A stretch of DNA of 64,000 bases from Octadecabacter antarcticus 307 (GCF_000155675.2 NC_020911.1:2656501-2720500), one strand, 5' to 3'; positions 45,699 to 54,632 are shown, counted from the stretch's first letter. Translations and numbers: made by a program. The notes: generated by a model not told the origin, from the letters alone.

Positions 45699-45820
45699 CC
45701 TGACTGCCTCGTAGCTGCGCACCTCACAGACGCCCGCTTGTCCAGAGTTGATCTGGGCAAGCACCAGGTATCAGGCGCGCGAACGACAGCTCATATACAG
45801 CCACCAGCCCAGCTCCACTT

Positions 45821-46318
45821 TTGAAAGATGATGACATGTGTTCATCCCCCCGCAATCGCGGGCAGCGCTCGGCTGCTTCTCACCCATCCAAAGCCAAACG
45901 TTGCACGACGCCAATCCCAAAGGCATGGCATCCCATCGCGGAGGCCAAAGGATTTACCATTTTGGGGCGCGGTGCCACGAGTGCACATCTGCAGGTTAAG
46001 TGTGGCGTCTGCTGACGTTGCTCTACAATTCGGCGCAGCGTTGTGATCGAGCATAACCCGCACTGCCATCATTGTATTCAGGATCGGAGAACTGCTGCAG
46101 CAGCAAAGCTCAACACGGTTCTTTTGCGGCCCGATCCAGCCTCTAAGAAGCACCGGATTTTCCGGCTGCCCTGCGGACATGTGGTCCGGCGTCATTTCAT
46201 CCGCGTTGAAAAAGCCGCCATGCCAGGTGGCCACGCACTTGGCTGTGACATCTGCCCTGAGCAAAGTTACGCAAATGCTGCAACCGATATTGGGTGGACC
46301 CTTGTCGGTCCAACCCGA
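45821..46318 (+). pseudogene. Cysteine-rich protein with in-frame stop, cut by IS21
   Basis: One frame runs from WHPIAEAKGFTILGRGATSAHLQVKCGVC through a TGA at 46013 to RCSTIRRSVVIEHNPHCHHC, then FRLPCGHVVRRHFIRVEKAAMPGGHALGCDICPEQSYANAATDIGWTLVG. Repeated C-x2-C and CGH motifs suggest tandem zinc ribbons. The repeat-like GWTLVG end is cut by the left terminus of the IS21 element. I do not know its function. Confidence 0.5.
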
Positions 46319-46698
46319 TTGAGAACGCCGGTGGAATACTGCACCACTTAGCGGCTGGATTATCCGGCTGCAGATAGGCTGATTGGCCTGTCCTGCTAGG
46401 CCCTTCGTTTTGACGGGGGGCGGGATTGAAGCACGTGGAATTATATGGACGCGTTCGTCACGCCGTTCTTGTTGATGGCATGAGCCGTCGGGAAGCGGCG
46501 CGTATTTTTGGGATCAACCGTCGCACTGTTGAGAAGATGCTGAGGTTTTCGATCCCGCCAGGTTATCGGCGCGACAAAGCGATCCGTCGCCCAAAGCTGG
46601 ATGCGTATACGGGGATCATCGTTGAGACCCTTGAGGCAGACAAACTGGTCCCCAAGAAGCAGCGACACACGTCGAAGCGGATATTTGAACGACTGCGT

Positions 46699-46736
46699 CC
46701 CTCTCATCGATACTTCGTATCGACTGCCGGGCAGTG
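46699..46736 (-). repeat. Palindromic mini-insertion, copy 29
   Basis: CCCTCTCATCG, stem ATCGATAC-TTC-GTATCGA, end CTGCCGGGCAGTG; net 38 nt after the ERLR codons of istA. Confidence 0.92.
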
Positions 46737-46886
46737 GATGAGCATCGCTTTGCTGGGGGCATGACGATTGTGAAGGATTACGTCTTCGCGACCAAACAGC
46801 GTCAGCGGGAGATGTTTGTGCCTCTATCACATCCACCAGGTCATGCTCAGGCTGACTTTGGTGAGGCGCTTGCCATCATCGGCGGC

Positions 46887-46923
46887 CCCTCTCGGTGATG
46901 CGAGCATCGCCTGCCGGGCAATG
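46887..46923 (-). repeat. Palindromic mini-insertion, copy 30
   Basis: CCCTCTCG, stem GTGATGC-GA-GCATCGC, end CTGCCGGGCAATG; 37 nt between the IIGG and VERK codons of istA. Confidence 0.92.
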
Positions 46924-47093
46924 GTTGAACGGAAGATCCACTTTCTGATGATGGACTTACCACATTCAGATGCGTGTTTTTTGAAGGCGTACCCGGCCGA
47001 GACAACCGAGGCGTTCTGTGATGCACATGTCGCGGCGTTCGCGTTCTTCGGCGGCGTACCTGTGTCGATCCTGTACGACAACACGCGGATTGC

Positions 47094-47131
47094 CCCTCTC
47101 GGCGATGCAAAGCATCGACTGTCGGGCAATG
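47094..47131 (-). repeat. Palindromic mini-insertion, copy 31
   Basis: CCCTCTCG, stem GCGATGC-AAA-GCATCG, end CTGTCGGGCAATG, between the TRIA and VARI codons of istA. Confidence 0.92.
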
Positions 47132-47254
47132 GTGGCCCGCATTCTGGGGGACGGCCAGCGCAAACGAACTTGGGTGTTCTCAGAACTGGTGTCCCATTAT
47201 CTGTTTGAGGATCGGTTTGGCCGCCCGGGTAAAGGGAATGACAAAGGTAAAGTC

Positions 47255-47295
47255 CCCTCTCGTCAGATTGCTATGCAATCGCCTGCCGGGCAATG
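47255..47295 (-). repeat. Palindromic mini-insertion, copy 32
   Basis: CCCTCTCG, stem AGATTGC-TAT-GCAATC, end CTGCCGGGCAATG; 41 nt between the GKV and EGAV codons of istA. Confidence 0.92.
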
Positions 47296-47736
47296 GAAGG
47301 GGCGGTGGGGTACACCCAACGGAACTTCATGGTTCCGAAGCCTCAGTTTGCCAGCTTTGATGATCTTAATGCCCATCTGGCCGAACGATGCTGCAAGCGC
47401 ATGGATGACAAGCTGCGTGGTCACAAAGGCACGATTGGCGAACGATTTGTGGCTGATACGGAGCGGCTTCAGCCTTTGCCAGTTGTTCCCTATGACGCCT
47501 GCGACAAACAATCTGTTCGGGTGAGTTCACTGTCGCTCGTACGGTATCGCGGCAATGATTATTCTGTTCCAACAGCCTTCGGTCATCAGGAAGTTCTGGT
47601 GCGTGGCTATGTGCATGAGGTGGTGATTGCCTGTGAAGCTGACGTCATTGCTCGTCATGCCCGGTCTTGGAAGAAAGAGGATTACATCTATGATCCGCTT
47701 CACTATTTGGCGCTGATCGAGCAGAAGACTAATGCG

Positions 47737-47792
47737 CCCGCGCGCAGATGCGCGCAATTATGAGATAGACGGCCTATGGCCGTCGGGCAAGG
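47737..47792 (+). repeat. Divergent palindromic insertion, possible composite copy
   Basis: Extra sequence with two palindromes (GCGCGCAGATGCGCGC and GACGGCCTATGGCCGTC) and a CGGGCAAGG end lies between the EQKTNA and APLADW codons of istA. It may be a rearranged hairpin element. Confidence 0.5.
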
Positions 47793-47924
47793 CAGCCCCG
47801 TTGGCTGATTGGGAATTGCCCGAAGCCTTCATCATCCTGCGCCGCCTCATGGATATCTGCCAAAAGCCCACGTTGCCGTCACATCCGCTCGCGACTACAT
47901 GGCGCTTCTGTCGGGAGGTGGGTC

Positions 47925-48717
47925 ATGACCGACACGCCCCAGCTGTTACTGGCCCATCAGCTAAAGGCCCTGCGCCTGCCGACTTTCCTGCGTGAGTATG
48001 ACAAAGTTGCCAAACAATGCGCGGCTGAAGGGGTCGATCATTCCCGCTACCTTTTGCGCCTCGCCGAACTGGAGCTCATCGATCGGGAACGGCGTATGGT
48101 GGAACGGCAGATCAAGGCTGCGAAGTTCCCCGCCACCAAAAGTCTGGACAGCTTCGACTTCAAGGCCATGCCCTAGTTGAACAAGATGCTGGTGATGGAG
48201 CTAGCGCGCTGTGATTACATCTCCCGTAACGAGAACATCATCGCCGTAGGAAACAGCGGGACCGGCAAGACGCATATTGCTCTCGGCCTTGGGCTGACGG
48301 CCTGTCAGAAGGGTCTGGCTGTCGGCTTCATCACCGCATCGGCGTTGGCGCACGAACTCCTCGAAGCCCGGGATGAGAAGCGCCTGCTGCGTCTGCAGCA
48401 GCAACTGAGCAAATACAGCCTGCTGATCATCCCCTCTCGCGCATGCAAGCATACGCTGCCGGGCAGCGGATGAACTGGGATATGTGCCACTATCGCCAAT
48501 CGGTGCAGAATTGCTATTTGAGGTCTTCTCACAACACTACGAGCGCGGATCAACAATCGTAACGTCCAACCTACCATTCGACAAATGGACCAACACATTC
48601 GGGTCTGAGCGCCTCACAGGCGCACTTCTTGATCGACTGACCCACCATGTTCACATCCCGGAAATGAATGGTGAAAGCTACCGCCTCAAGCACAGCCGCC
48701 AATCGGGAAAATCCTAA
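47925..48717 (+). pseudogene. istB: IstB helper ATPase of IS21, broken
   Basis: MTDTPQLLLAHQLKALRLPTFLREYDKVA at the N-terminus. A TAG at 48174 stops the frame after KAMP, where the family reads on as LNKMLVMELARCDYI. Walker A is GNSGTGKTH. After SKYSLLII the hairpin at 48432-48468 shifts the frame; the rest (DELGYVPLSPIGAELLFEVFSQHYERGS, TSNLPFDKWTNTFGSERLTGALLDRL) is otherwise intact. Its job would be to bind DNA and load IstA. Confidence 0.88.
48432..48468 (-). repeat. Palindromic mini-insertion, copy 33
   Basis: CCCTCTCG, stem CGCATG-CAAG-CATACG, end CTGCCGGGCAGCG; 37 nt inserted between ATCATC and GATGAAC in the Walker B region of istB. Confidence 0.92.
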
Positions 48718-48866
48718 AGCGCAAACACCGCGCTCCAGTTTGACCACAGCCCCGCACAGCTTCGTCGCTCTGTGGGGGCACTTCGCCGTGCGGGACTATG
48801 GACAAACCTACATCCAACAAAGTGGCGCAGTTTTAATCCGGCAAGATCCCACCAAGTAGCGCACTT

Positions 48867-49121
48867 TTAGTCCGGCGTTGACACCTGTTTGTGTTTTTTC
48901 TTGTTCAACTGGTTCTGAGCATGATGCTTGGCATCTACTACTTGGCCGACCGCATTCATCGTGATTAGCCCCATAAGCATGGTCAAAGATTTGTTGGAAT
49001 AGCACGCAACAAATCCCGCAACATTTAGATTTCCAAAATGACGTAAGCATTTATTTTTATGATATTTACAGACTAACACAACACCTACCACGGGAGCCAA
49101 ATGTATGGCGAAAATCAGCAT
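48867..49121 (-). CDS. Possible small membrane protein cut by IS21
   Basis: An 84-codon frame with a hydrophobic N-terminus (LIFAIHLAPVVGVVLVCKY) and a lysine-rich end that runs into the IS21 terminus. Not recognised, could be chance. Confidence 0.2.
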   Translation of the reverse strand: MLIFAIHLAPVVGVVLVCKYHKNKCLRHFGNLNVAGFVACYSNKSLTMLMGLITMNAVGQVVDAKHHAQNQLNKKKHKQVSTPD

Positions 49122-49320
49122 TCCAACTCCCTACTGGTCCATACCAATATGCGCGTCAACGAACATGACAATGTACCGCAGTCGATCAAAAAAATGGCGA
49201 CATGTCTAAAATGCCTGACTTTTAGGCTTTCAGACCCTTTTTTCGCGCCATACGTGTGCACACAGTCATAAATTCGCTGATTTTCAGTCTGCCGCCACGC
49301 GGTCTGCCCATGGACACCTG
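49122..49320. other. Spacer without recognised gene
   Basis: No gene seen between the IS21 border and the Anbu gene. Confidence 0.4.
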
Positions 49321-50052
49321 CTAGACACGATAACTGGGCAGTTTTGTGAACGCGTCGCGCAGCGCAGCGCCCCAACCCGATGAAATCGCATGATACACCG
49401 GATCATCCTCTTCGATCCGTGACACGCGGCTGCTGTCCAACGACCCGGATTCGTAAATTTGCAAATCGAACGGCATGCCGACGGACAGGTTGGATTTTAC
49501 GGTTGAATCAAATGACACCAACAGCAATTTCACCGCGTCTTCAAAACTCATCGCGGGGTCATAGGCCCGTATCAGGATCGGCTTGCCATACTTCGTCTCG
49601 CCGATCTGAAAAAACGGTGTGTCTTCCGTTACTTCAATGAAATTTCCCGCCGGATAGATCATGAAAATCGCCGGTTGGCCGCCGTGGATCTGACCACCGA
49701 CAATGACGGACGCGCCAAACTTGTCGCTAGCGGTCTGCCCGCTCGGGGCGCTGTCAGCGATGACCTCTTTCAGGGTCGCGCCGACCAGTCGCGCGATCTG
49801 AAACATCGTATCGGCAGCCAAAATGCTTGGATTTCGATCCTCGGGCGATTTTGATCGTTCTTCCAACAGGCTAATAAGCGACTGGGTCGTCGCCAGATTG
49901 CCTGCCGTCATGATGGTAATCGCGCGTTCGCCCGGAACATTCCATGTGAACATTTTCTTGGCGACGGCAAAATTGTCGACGCCCGCGCTGGTGCGGGTGT
50001 CCGACATGAATACCAGCCCTTGATTGAGCCGCATGCCGATACAGTAAGTCAT
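49321..50052 (-). CDS. Anbu, proteasome-type peptidase
   Basis: A 243-residue bacterial proteasome homologue. The N-terminal Met is followed by the nucleophile Thr (MTYCIGMRLNQGLVFMSDTRTSAGVDNF), the usual Anbu start. Start 50052 was chosen for this reason; the longer frame lacks support. It is the last gene of a four-gene cluster with transglutaminase-like, alpha-E and ATP-grasp genes, a known association thought to handle a peptide or amino-acid adduct. The substrate is unknown. Confidence 0.9.
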   Translation of the reverse strand: MTYCIGMRLNQGLVFMSDTRTSAGVDNFAVAKKMFTWNVPGERAITIMTAGNLATTQSLISLLEERSKSPEDRNPSILAADTMFQIARLVGATLKEVIADSAPSGQTASDKFGASVIVGGQIHGGQPAIFMIYPAGNFIEVTEDTPFFQIGETKYGKPILIRAYDPAMSFEDAVKLLLVSFDSTVKSNLSVGMPFDLQIYESGSLDSSRVSRIEEDDPVYHAISSGWGAALRDAFTKLPSYRV

Positions 50053-50086
50053 TTTGATACCTTGACGGATTCTATAAGCTCTATAC

Positions 50087-50884
50087 TTACTGCTGCACCT
50101 GCAAAGATACAATTAGGCTCTCGTCGGCATTGCCCATACGCAGACCTTTTATCGGCGATGCATCACTGGCGTCACGCCCCGCGGCAATGCGCACATATCG
50201 TTCATCGGGGGAATAGCCGTTGGACACATCAAACCCGACCCAGCCCAACCCGTCGATATGCGCTTCAGCCCAAGCATGGCTTGCGTCTTGGTCCACAGTT
50301 TTGTTCATCATCAAGTAGCCGCTGACATAGCGCGCCGGAACGCCCGCAACCCGTGCGGCGGATATGAAAATCTGCGCGTGATCCTGGCAGACACCTGCCC
50401 CGATGCGCAACGCGTCTTCGGCGCTGGTCTGCGCGTTTGTAGCACCGATGGTGTAGGGCGCAGCACCCAGCACAGCCGCAGACATCGCATGCAACCCGTC
50501 CAGAACCGACCCTTCTTGGCCGATCAACTTTGCAAGCGCCTTAACCCTGTCACCTGCCATCGTCTTATCAGTTGCCTGCAAGAAATGCCAAAGCGGTGCG
50601 CGGCCATAAACCATGCCCAGCACACCGCTCGTTGGGACAGTTTCAACCGTTCCACGAGCAACAATCTGCAACGATTGCCCGCCCTGTTGGATACTACACA
50701 GATCAACATGGTTGCCGTAGTGATCCGAGTATCCGGTTTCGATTTTACCGCCGTTGACGGTGATCTTCCAATCCAGCACCGTTTGAAGCGGATTTGTCAG
50801 TGGGCGCAGGCGCACCTTTTGCAGCGCGTACCCTACGGGTATGCTGTAGGCGTAATCCGTTTTATGGCTGATGTGCAGTTTCAT
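50087..50884 (-). CDS. Transglutaminase-like cysteine peptidase
   Basis: A 265-residue protein with an N-terminal beta domain (MKLHISHKTDYAYSIPVGYALQKVRLRPL) and a transglutaminase core with the catalytic Cys in GAGVCQDHAQIFISAARVAGVPARYVSGY, the His in ASHAWAEAHIDGLGWVGFD and the Asp at its end. It follows the alpha-E gene directly and precedes the Anbu gene by 34 bp. Confidence 0.9.
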   Translation of the reverse strand: MKLHISHKTDYAYSIPVGYALQKVRLRPLTNPLQTVLDWKITVNGGKIETGYSDHYGNHVDLCSIQQGGQSLQIVARGTVETVPTSGVLGMVYGRAPLWHFLQATDKTMAGDRVKALAKLIGQEGSVLDGLHAMSAAVLGAAPYTIGATNAQTSAEDALRIGAGVCQDHAQIFISAARVAGVPARYVSGYLMMNKTVDQDASHAWAEAHIDGLGWVGFDVSNGYSPDERYVRIAAGRDASDASPIKGLRMGNADESLIVSLQVQQ

Positions 50885-51826
50885 TTAGCCGGTGAACCGG
50901 TAGTCCCCTTCGATTTGACCCGCCAATCGCGACGTCTCCCCAATGACACGGGTTACAAACTGGTGCAGACCCTCTTCAAAAATTGACCCGATATCACGGC
51001 CCTTAAACAAGGCCTGAAGCGCATCCGCCTGATCGTTCGATCCAAGTCTCTCGCCATAGCTGTCCGATAAATGGTCAAGGTTCTTAGTGATCTCGCCCGC
51101 ACAAAACGCTAGCGACCGCGGCATACGGTCGTCCAAGATCAAAAACTTGGCAATAGCAGGCGCTGCAAAGTCATCGTCAACGGCCCAACGAAAAGCGCGG
51201 TGTGCTGACACGGACCGCAACAGGGTTTCCCACTGCACATTGTCCATCTTACTGCCGACAAACGCCGGCGACGGCAGCAGCGCATAGTATTTCACATCAA
51301 TAATTCGCGCCGTGTTGTCCATCCGTTCAAGGGCGGTGCCAAGGCGACAGAAATAATACATATCATTGCGCAACATCGTCCCAACCAGCGCACCGCGCAC
51401 CAAGGCCGATTGCTGGCGGATCGTAGCAAGCACGGCTGGAAGCTCGGTCTCGGGAATTTGGTTTTTTAGCAATTCTTTCAACAACATCCACGTGTCGTTG
51501 ACGGCATACCAGACTTCGGTCGTCAGGGCTGTGCGGGTCAAGCGCGCGTTGTCGCGTGCGGATTTGACCATCGACAAAACTGAACCGGAATTGGTCTGGT
51601 CGCGCAACAGAAAATCAACCACCTGCGTGCTGTCATACCTTGTATGTTTGGTCTTGTATTTGGCTTGACTGGCCAGCGTCACAATCACTGATTTCCATTC
51701 AGCTTCGGCATCATCAGACCGTGTCAGCGCAATGCGAAATCCAGCTTCGATCAAGCGCGCGGTATTTTCCGCCCGCTCAAGGTAGCGGAACATCCAGTAC
51801 AGACCACCTGCGGTTTTTCCCAGCAT
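50885..51826 (-). CDS. Alpha-E domain protein
   Basis: A 313-residue all-helical protein (MLGKTAGGLYWMFRYLERAENTARLIEAGFRIAL, then WYAVNDTWMLLKELL and FCRLGTALERMDNTARIIDVKY). Start 51826 overlaps the ATP-grasp stop as TGATG. The family always travels with the circularly permuted ATP-grasp and transglutaminase proteins; its exact role is not known to me. Confidence 0.9.
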   Translation of the reverse strand: MLGKTAGGLYWMFRYLERAENTARLIEAGFRIALTRSDDAEAEWKSVIVTLASQAKYKTKHTRYDSTQVVDFLLRDQTNSGSVLSMVKSARDNARLTRTALTTEVWYAVNDTWMLLKELLKNQIPETELPAVLATIRQQSALVRGALVGTMLRNDMYYFCRLGTALERMDNTARIIDVKYYALLPSPAFVGSKMDNVQWETLLRSVSAHRAFRWAVDDDFAAPAIAKFLILDDRMPRSLAFCAGEITKNLDHLSDSYGERLGSNDQADALQALFKGRDIGSIFEEGLHQFVTRVIGETSRLAGQIEGDYRFTG

Positions 51827-53247
51827 CAGTCTTCCAATACCCACGTATCTTTGGTGCCACCGCCTTGCGATGAATTCACCACCAGCGACCCTTCGGCCAA
51901 CGCCACCCGCGTCAAGCCACCTGGTGTGATGTTAACGCCCTTCGGTGACATCAACGCAAACGGGCGCAAATCGACGTGACGCGGCGCAAGACCTGCATCG
52001 GTGAAAATCGGCACGGTCGACAGCGCCAGCGTTGGCTGCGCGATATAGTTCGAAGGCCGCGCTTTCAATTTCACTGCAAAGTCCGCAACTTCTTTTTTGC
52101 TGGCAGCAGGCCCCACAAGCATGCCGTAGCCACCAGATCCGTGCACTTCTTTAACAACCAGATCAGCAAGGTTATCAAGAACATATTTCAGCGTGTCCGG
52201 TTCGGAACATCGATAGGTTTCGACGTTCTTCAGAATCGCCCGTTCGCCCGTATAAAACTTAACAATGTCAGGCATATAACTATAGATCGCTTTGTCATCC
52301 GCAACACCTGTTCCCGGCGCATTAGTGATCGTGATATTGCCCGCACGGTAGACATCCATGATGCCCGGAACGCCCAGCATCGACGTCGGATTGAACGTCA
52401 GCGGATCAAGGAATTCATCATCCACACGGCGATAAATCACGTCGATCACTTTGTAACCGCGCGTGGTGCGCATAGCGATATGACCGTCCACAACTTTCAG
52501 ATCATGGCCTTCAACCAGTTCAACACCCATCTGATCAGCCAGAAAGCTGTGTTCGTAATAGGCTGAATTGTGAATCCCCGGCGTCAGAACCACAACACAG
52601 GGCCGCCCCTTGCAAGACGGTGGCGCTGACGCCTCAAGCGCGCGGCGCAGGTTTTTCGGGTAATCGCTGACCGGCTTAACCTTGATTGATGCGAACAATT
52701 CGGGGAACATCTGCAGCATGGTCTCGCGATTTTCCAGCATATAGCTCACGCCCGACGGGGTGCGCGCATTGTCTTCGAGCACAAAGAAATCATCAGGCCC
52801 AGTGCGCACAATATCAGTGCCAACAATGTGGGTATAAATCCCGCCCGGTGGCGTGAAATCCATCATCTGCGGCAAGAACGCGTCGTTGTTGGCGATCAGT
52901 TCAGTTGGTACAATACCAGCCCGCAGAATTTCCTGTCTGTTATAAACATCATGCAAGAACGCATTGATCGCATAGACGCGTTGCTCGATGCCTTTGGACA
53001 GCTTTGTCCATTCCTTGTCTGAGATTATACGCGGAACCAGATCAAACGGAATCAGCCGTTCTTCTGCGTCGGACTGGCCATACACGTTGAACGTGATACC
53101 GGTTCGCATAAAGAACGCTTCGGCCTCGGCGGACTTTTGCGCCAAGCGTTCATTGTTCTGCTGGGCAAACCACGCGTCGTACTTTGCATAGGGTTCACGC
53201 GCGCCATCACCAGATCGCATTTCGTCAAAAAACTTTGTTTTAACCAT
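51826..53247 (-). CDS. Circularly permuted ATP-grasp type 2 protein
   Basis: A 473-residue protein, start ATG 53247 (MVKTKFFDEMRS). Core motifs: FDLVPRIISDKEWTKLSKGIEQRVYAINAFLHDVY, DFFVLEDNARTPSGVSYMLENRE, VVLTPGIHNSAYYEHSFLADQMGVELVEGHDL, and VVKEVHGSGGYGMLVGP near the C-terminus. It probably forms an amide-type bond using ATP, in the Anbu cluster. First gene of the four-gene run. Confidence 0.9.
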   Translation of the reverse strand: MVKTKFFDEMRSGDGAREPYAKYDAWFAQQNNERLAQKSAEAEAFFMRTGITFNVYGQSDAEERLIPFDLVPRIISDKEWTKLSKGIEQRVYAINAFLHDVYNRQEILRAGIVPTELIANNDAFLPQMMDFTPPGGIYTHIVGTDIVRTGPDDFFVLEDNARTPSGVSYMLENRETMLQMFPELFASIKVKPVSDYPKNLRRALEASAPPSCKGRPCVVVLTPGIHNSAYYEHSFLADQMGVELVEGHDLKVVDGHIAMRTTRGYKVIDVIYRRVDDEFLDPLTFNPTSMLGVPGIMDVYRAGNITITNAPGTGVADDKAIYSYMPDIVKFYTGERAILKNVETYRCSEPDTLKYVLDNLADLVVKEVHGSGGYGMLVGPAASKKEVADFAVKLKARPSNYIAQPTLALSTVPIFTDAGLAPRHVDLRPFALMSPKGVNITPGGLTRVALAEGSLVVNSSQGGGTKDTWVLED

Positions 53248-54305
53248 CCAAGCAGCATGACCCGAACCGAAACGAGGCGCAATGAGCGATAGGCCCATTT
53301 TCGCAGTTTACTAAGGATACTTGGTCTTTGGATTACCTACCGAAGCGAAGTGATGAATATCTTGCCGCAAAAACAGCACAAAAATAAACACCAGACACGA
53401 TGGTTTGGCGTTTATGAGATACTGCTGTGTTGGCCCACCAAGAAGCAGACGCGCCTCGGGACAGTTCGCGACGATCCCTGCCAGTTGCGATGCCAGTGCC
53501 ATATCGGTTTTGTTCACGCTCATCCAGCGCGATGCATATTCAATCGACGCCTAGTTCGTCGCTCGCTGGTTGCACAACTGTCGTACCAGCACCCAAAGCC
53601 ACGTCCAGACCCAACGGCCAAAATAGCTACTGTCGGCGCAATCCTAGGTAGATGTTTTAAGAATGTGTTGCTCATTCCCCGCCCAAGCAGGTCATCGAAA
53701 TGACTCTCAACCGGATGCGGCAGCAAGGCCGTCTATATATGGGCATTGGCATGACATTTAGCGGCAAAGCTGAACCGAACATCAACATAATACGAGTGAT
53801 CTACAGATTTACCCTCCAAATGCCCCACAGGGTGCCTGCTATTGCGCCCACGATCCTGCTTTTACGCGGCAAGCAGACCCAAGTGCCCCATTTTTGCCAT
53901 AATAGCGCCGCGCCGGGACCTTCATCGCGTGCTTAGGTGTCATCATGGCACAACAGCAGGCCAGTATTTAGACGGTTTTTCCGACCGTCATGAGGCTGAC
54001 ACCAAAGGCAAAGAGGAACCGCACCATGCCGACGCAACCCCAAACGCCAATTCCATCGCCCCCGCAACCGTCGCCCCATTATACGCGGCGCCGCCCAGAA
54101 CCGCCCAAGCCCACCGTCTTCAAGCCTGTCCTCTTCAAAGACTTCGCGAGCATTTAGGTTCGAGCAATTCGTTTTACGTCTGCGCCGCTGATCTCTTTGG
54201 TCAGGTAGCGTAAAGCCGATCAGTGAACACGCTGGCGAGGTGTCCTCCCTCACCCGCGCCGCCGACCCACTGGTCCTTTTATCGACCCCACGTTAGGGTT
54301 CGAAG
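53248..54305. other. Long intergenic region
   Basis: About 1 kb between the ATP-grasp gene and the TfoX-like gene. Frames here are short and unrecognised. The only candidate gene is the 43-codon proline-rich frame at 54026-54157. No IS end and no hairpin element, although spacers like this would be open targets. Confidence 0.4.
54026..54157 (+). CDS. Possible 43-residue proline-rich protein
   Basis: ATG 54026 is preceded by AGAGGAA at a proper distance. The peptide starts MPTQPQTPIPSPPQPSPHY, has a basic centre (TRRRPEPPKP) and ends VFKPVLFKDFASI. Composition is unusual but the signal is weak, and I know no homologue. Confidence 0.35.
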   Translation: MPTQPQTPIPSPPQPSPHYTRRRPEPPKPTVFKPVLFKDFASI

Positions 54306-54632
54306 ATGGCAGCAATATCGACCATCAGAAACATCGGTCCCGCATCACAAGCAATGTACAACGCAGCTGGCATCATGACAGCGCAAGACCTGCGTAACAT
54401 GGGCGCGGACGCGGCATATGCGCGGCTTTTGCAAACCGGAAACCCACCGCATTTCATCGGCTATTACACCTTGCACATGGCGTTACAGGGCCGCCCGTGG
54501 AACGATTGCAAGGGAGAAGAAAAGAAGGCGCTGCGCATGACCTTCGACGCTTTGAAAGCCGCGCATTTCAACACCGCCAAATCTGAACTGGACGCTTTCA
54601 TGGATCAGATCGGCCTGATTGATCGGCAATAA
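54306..54632 (+). CDS. TfoX C-terminal domain protein
   Basis: A 108-residue protein with the TfoX C-terminal helix-hairpin-helix pattern: STIRNIGPASQAMYNAAGIMTAQDLRNMGADAAYARLLQTGNPPHFIGYYTLHMALQGRPWNDC. No N-terminal TfoX domain. In gammaproteobacteria TfoX controls competence; that role is not implied for this single domain form. Confidence 0.8.
   Translation: MAAISTIRNIGPASQAMYNAAGIMTAQDLRNMGADAAYARLLQTGNPPHFIGYYTLHMALQGRPWNDCKGEEKKALRMTFDALKAAHFNTAKSELDAFMDQIGLIDRQ

Larger units (their letters stand above)
46426..47930 (+). pseudogene. istA: IstA transposase of IS21, interrupted at four or five sites
   Basis: Reads MKHVELYGRVRHAVLVDGMSRREAARIFGINRRTVEKML to RTSKRIFERLR | EHxFAGGMTIVKDYVFA... 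HPPGHAQADFGEALAIIGG | VERKIHFLMMDLPHSDACFLKAYPAETTEAF to NTRIA | VARILGDGQRKR to NDKGKV | EGAVGYTQRNFMVPKPQFASF to LIEQKTNA | APLADWELPEAFIIL. The bars are hairpin elements. The DDE Asp (QADFGEA) lies right before the second. The 37-41 nt insertions mostly shift the frame. Confidence 0.88.
46319..48883 (+). mobile_element. IS21-family element with five or six hairpin insertions
   Basis: The left end TTGAGAACGCCGG (46319) and the right end CCGGCGTTGACA (48872-48883) are inverted, and several internal copies of a GCGCxACTT-type repeat lie near each end, as usual in IS21. It carries istA and istB. Hairpins at 46699, 46887, 47094, 47255 and 48432, plus a divergent one at 47737, break both genes, so the element has lost its own transposition genes. 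Confidence 0.88.

Noticed and set aside
46013..46015. TGA after CGVC as a possible selenocysteine codon
   Set aside because: No hairpin of SECIS type seen after it, the protein family is a zinc ribbon, and the gene is truncated by IS21; a nonsense mutation is simpler.
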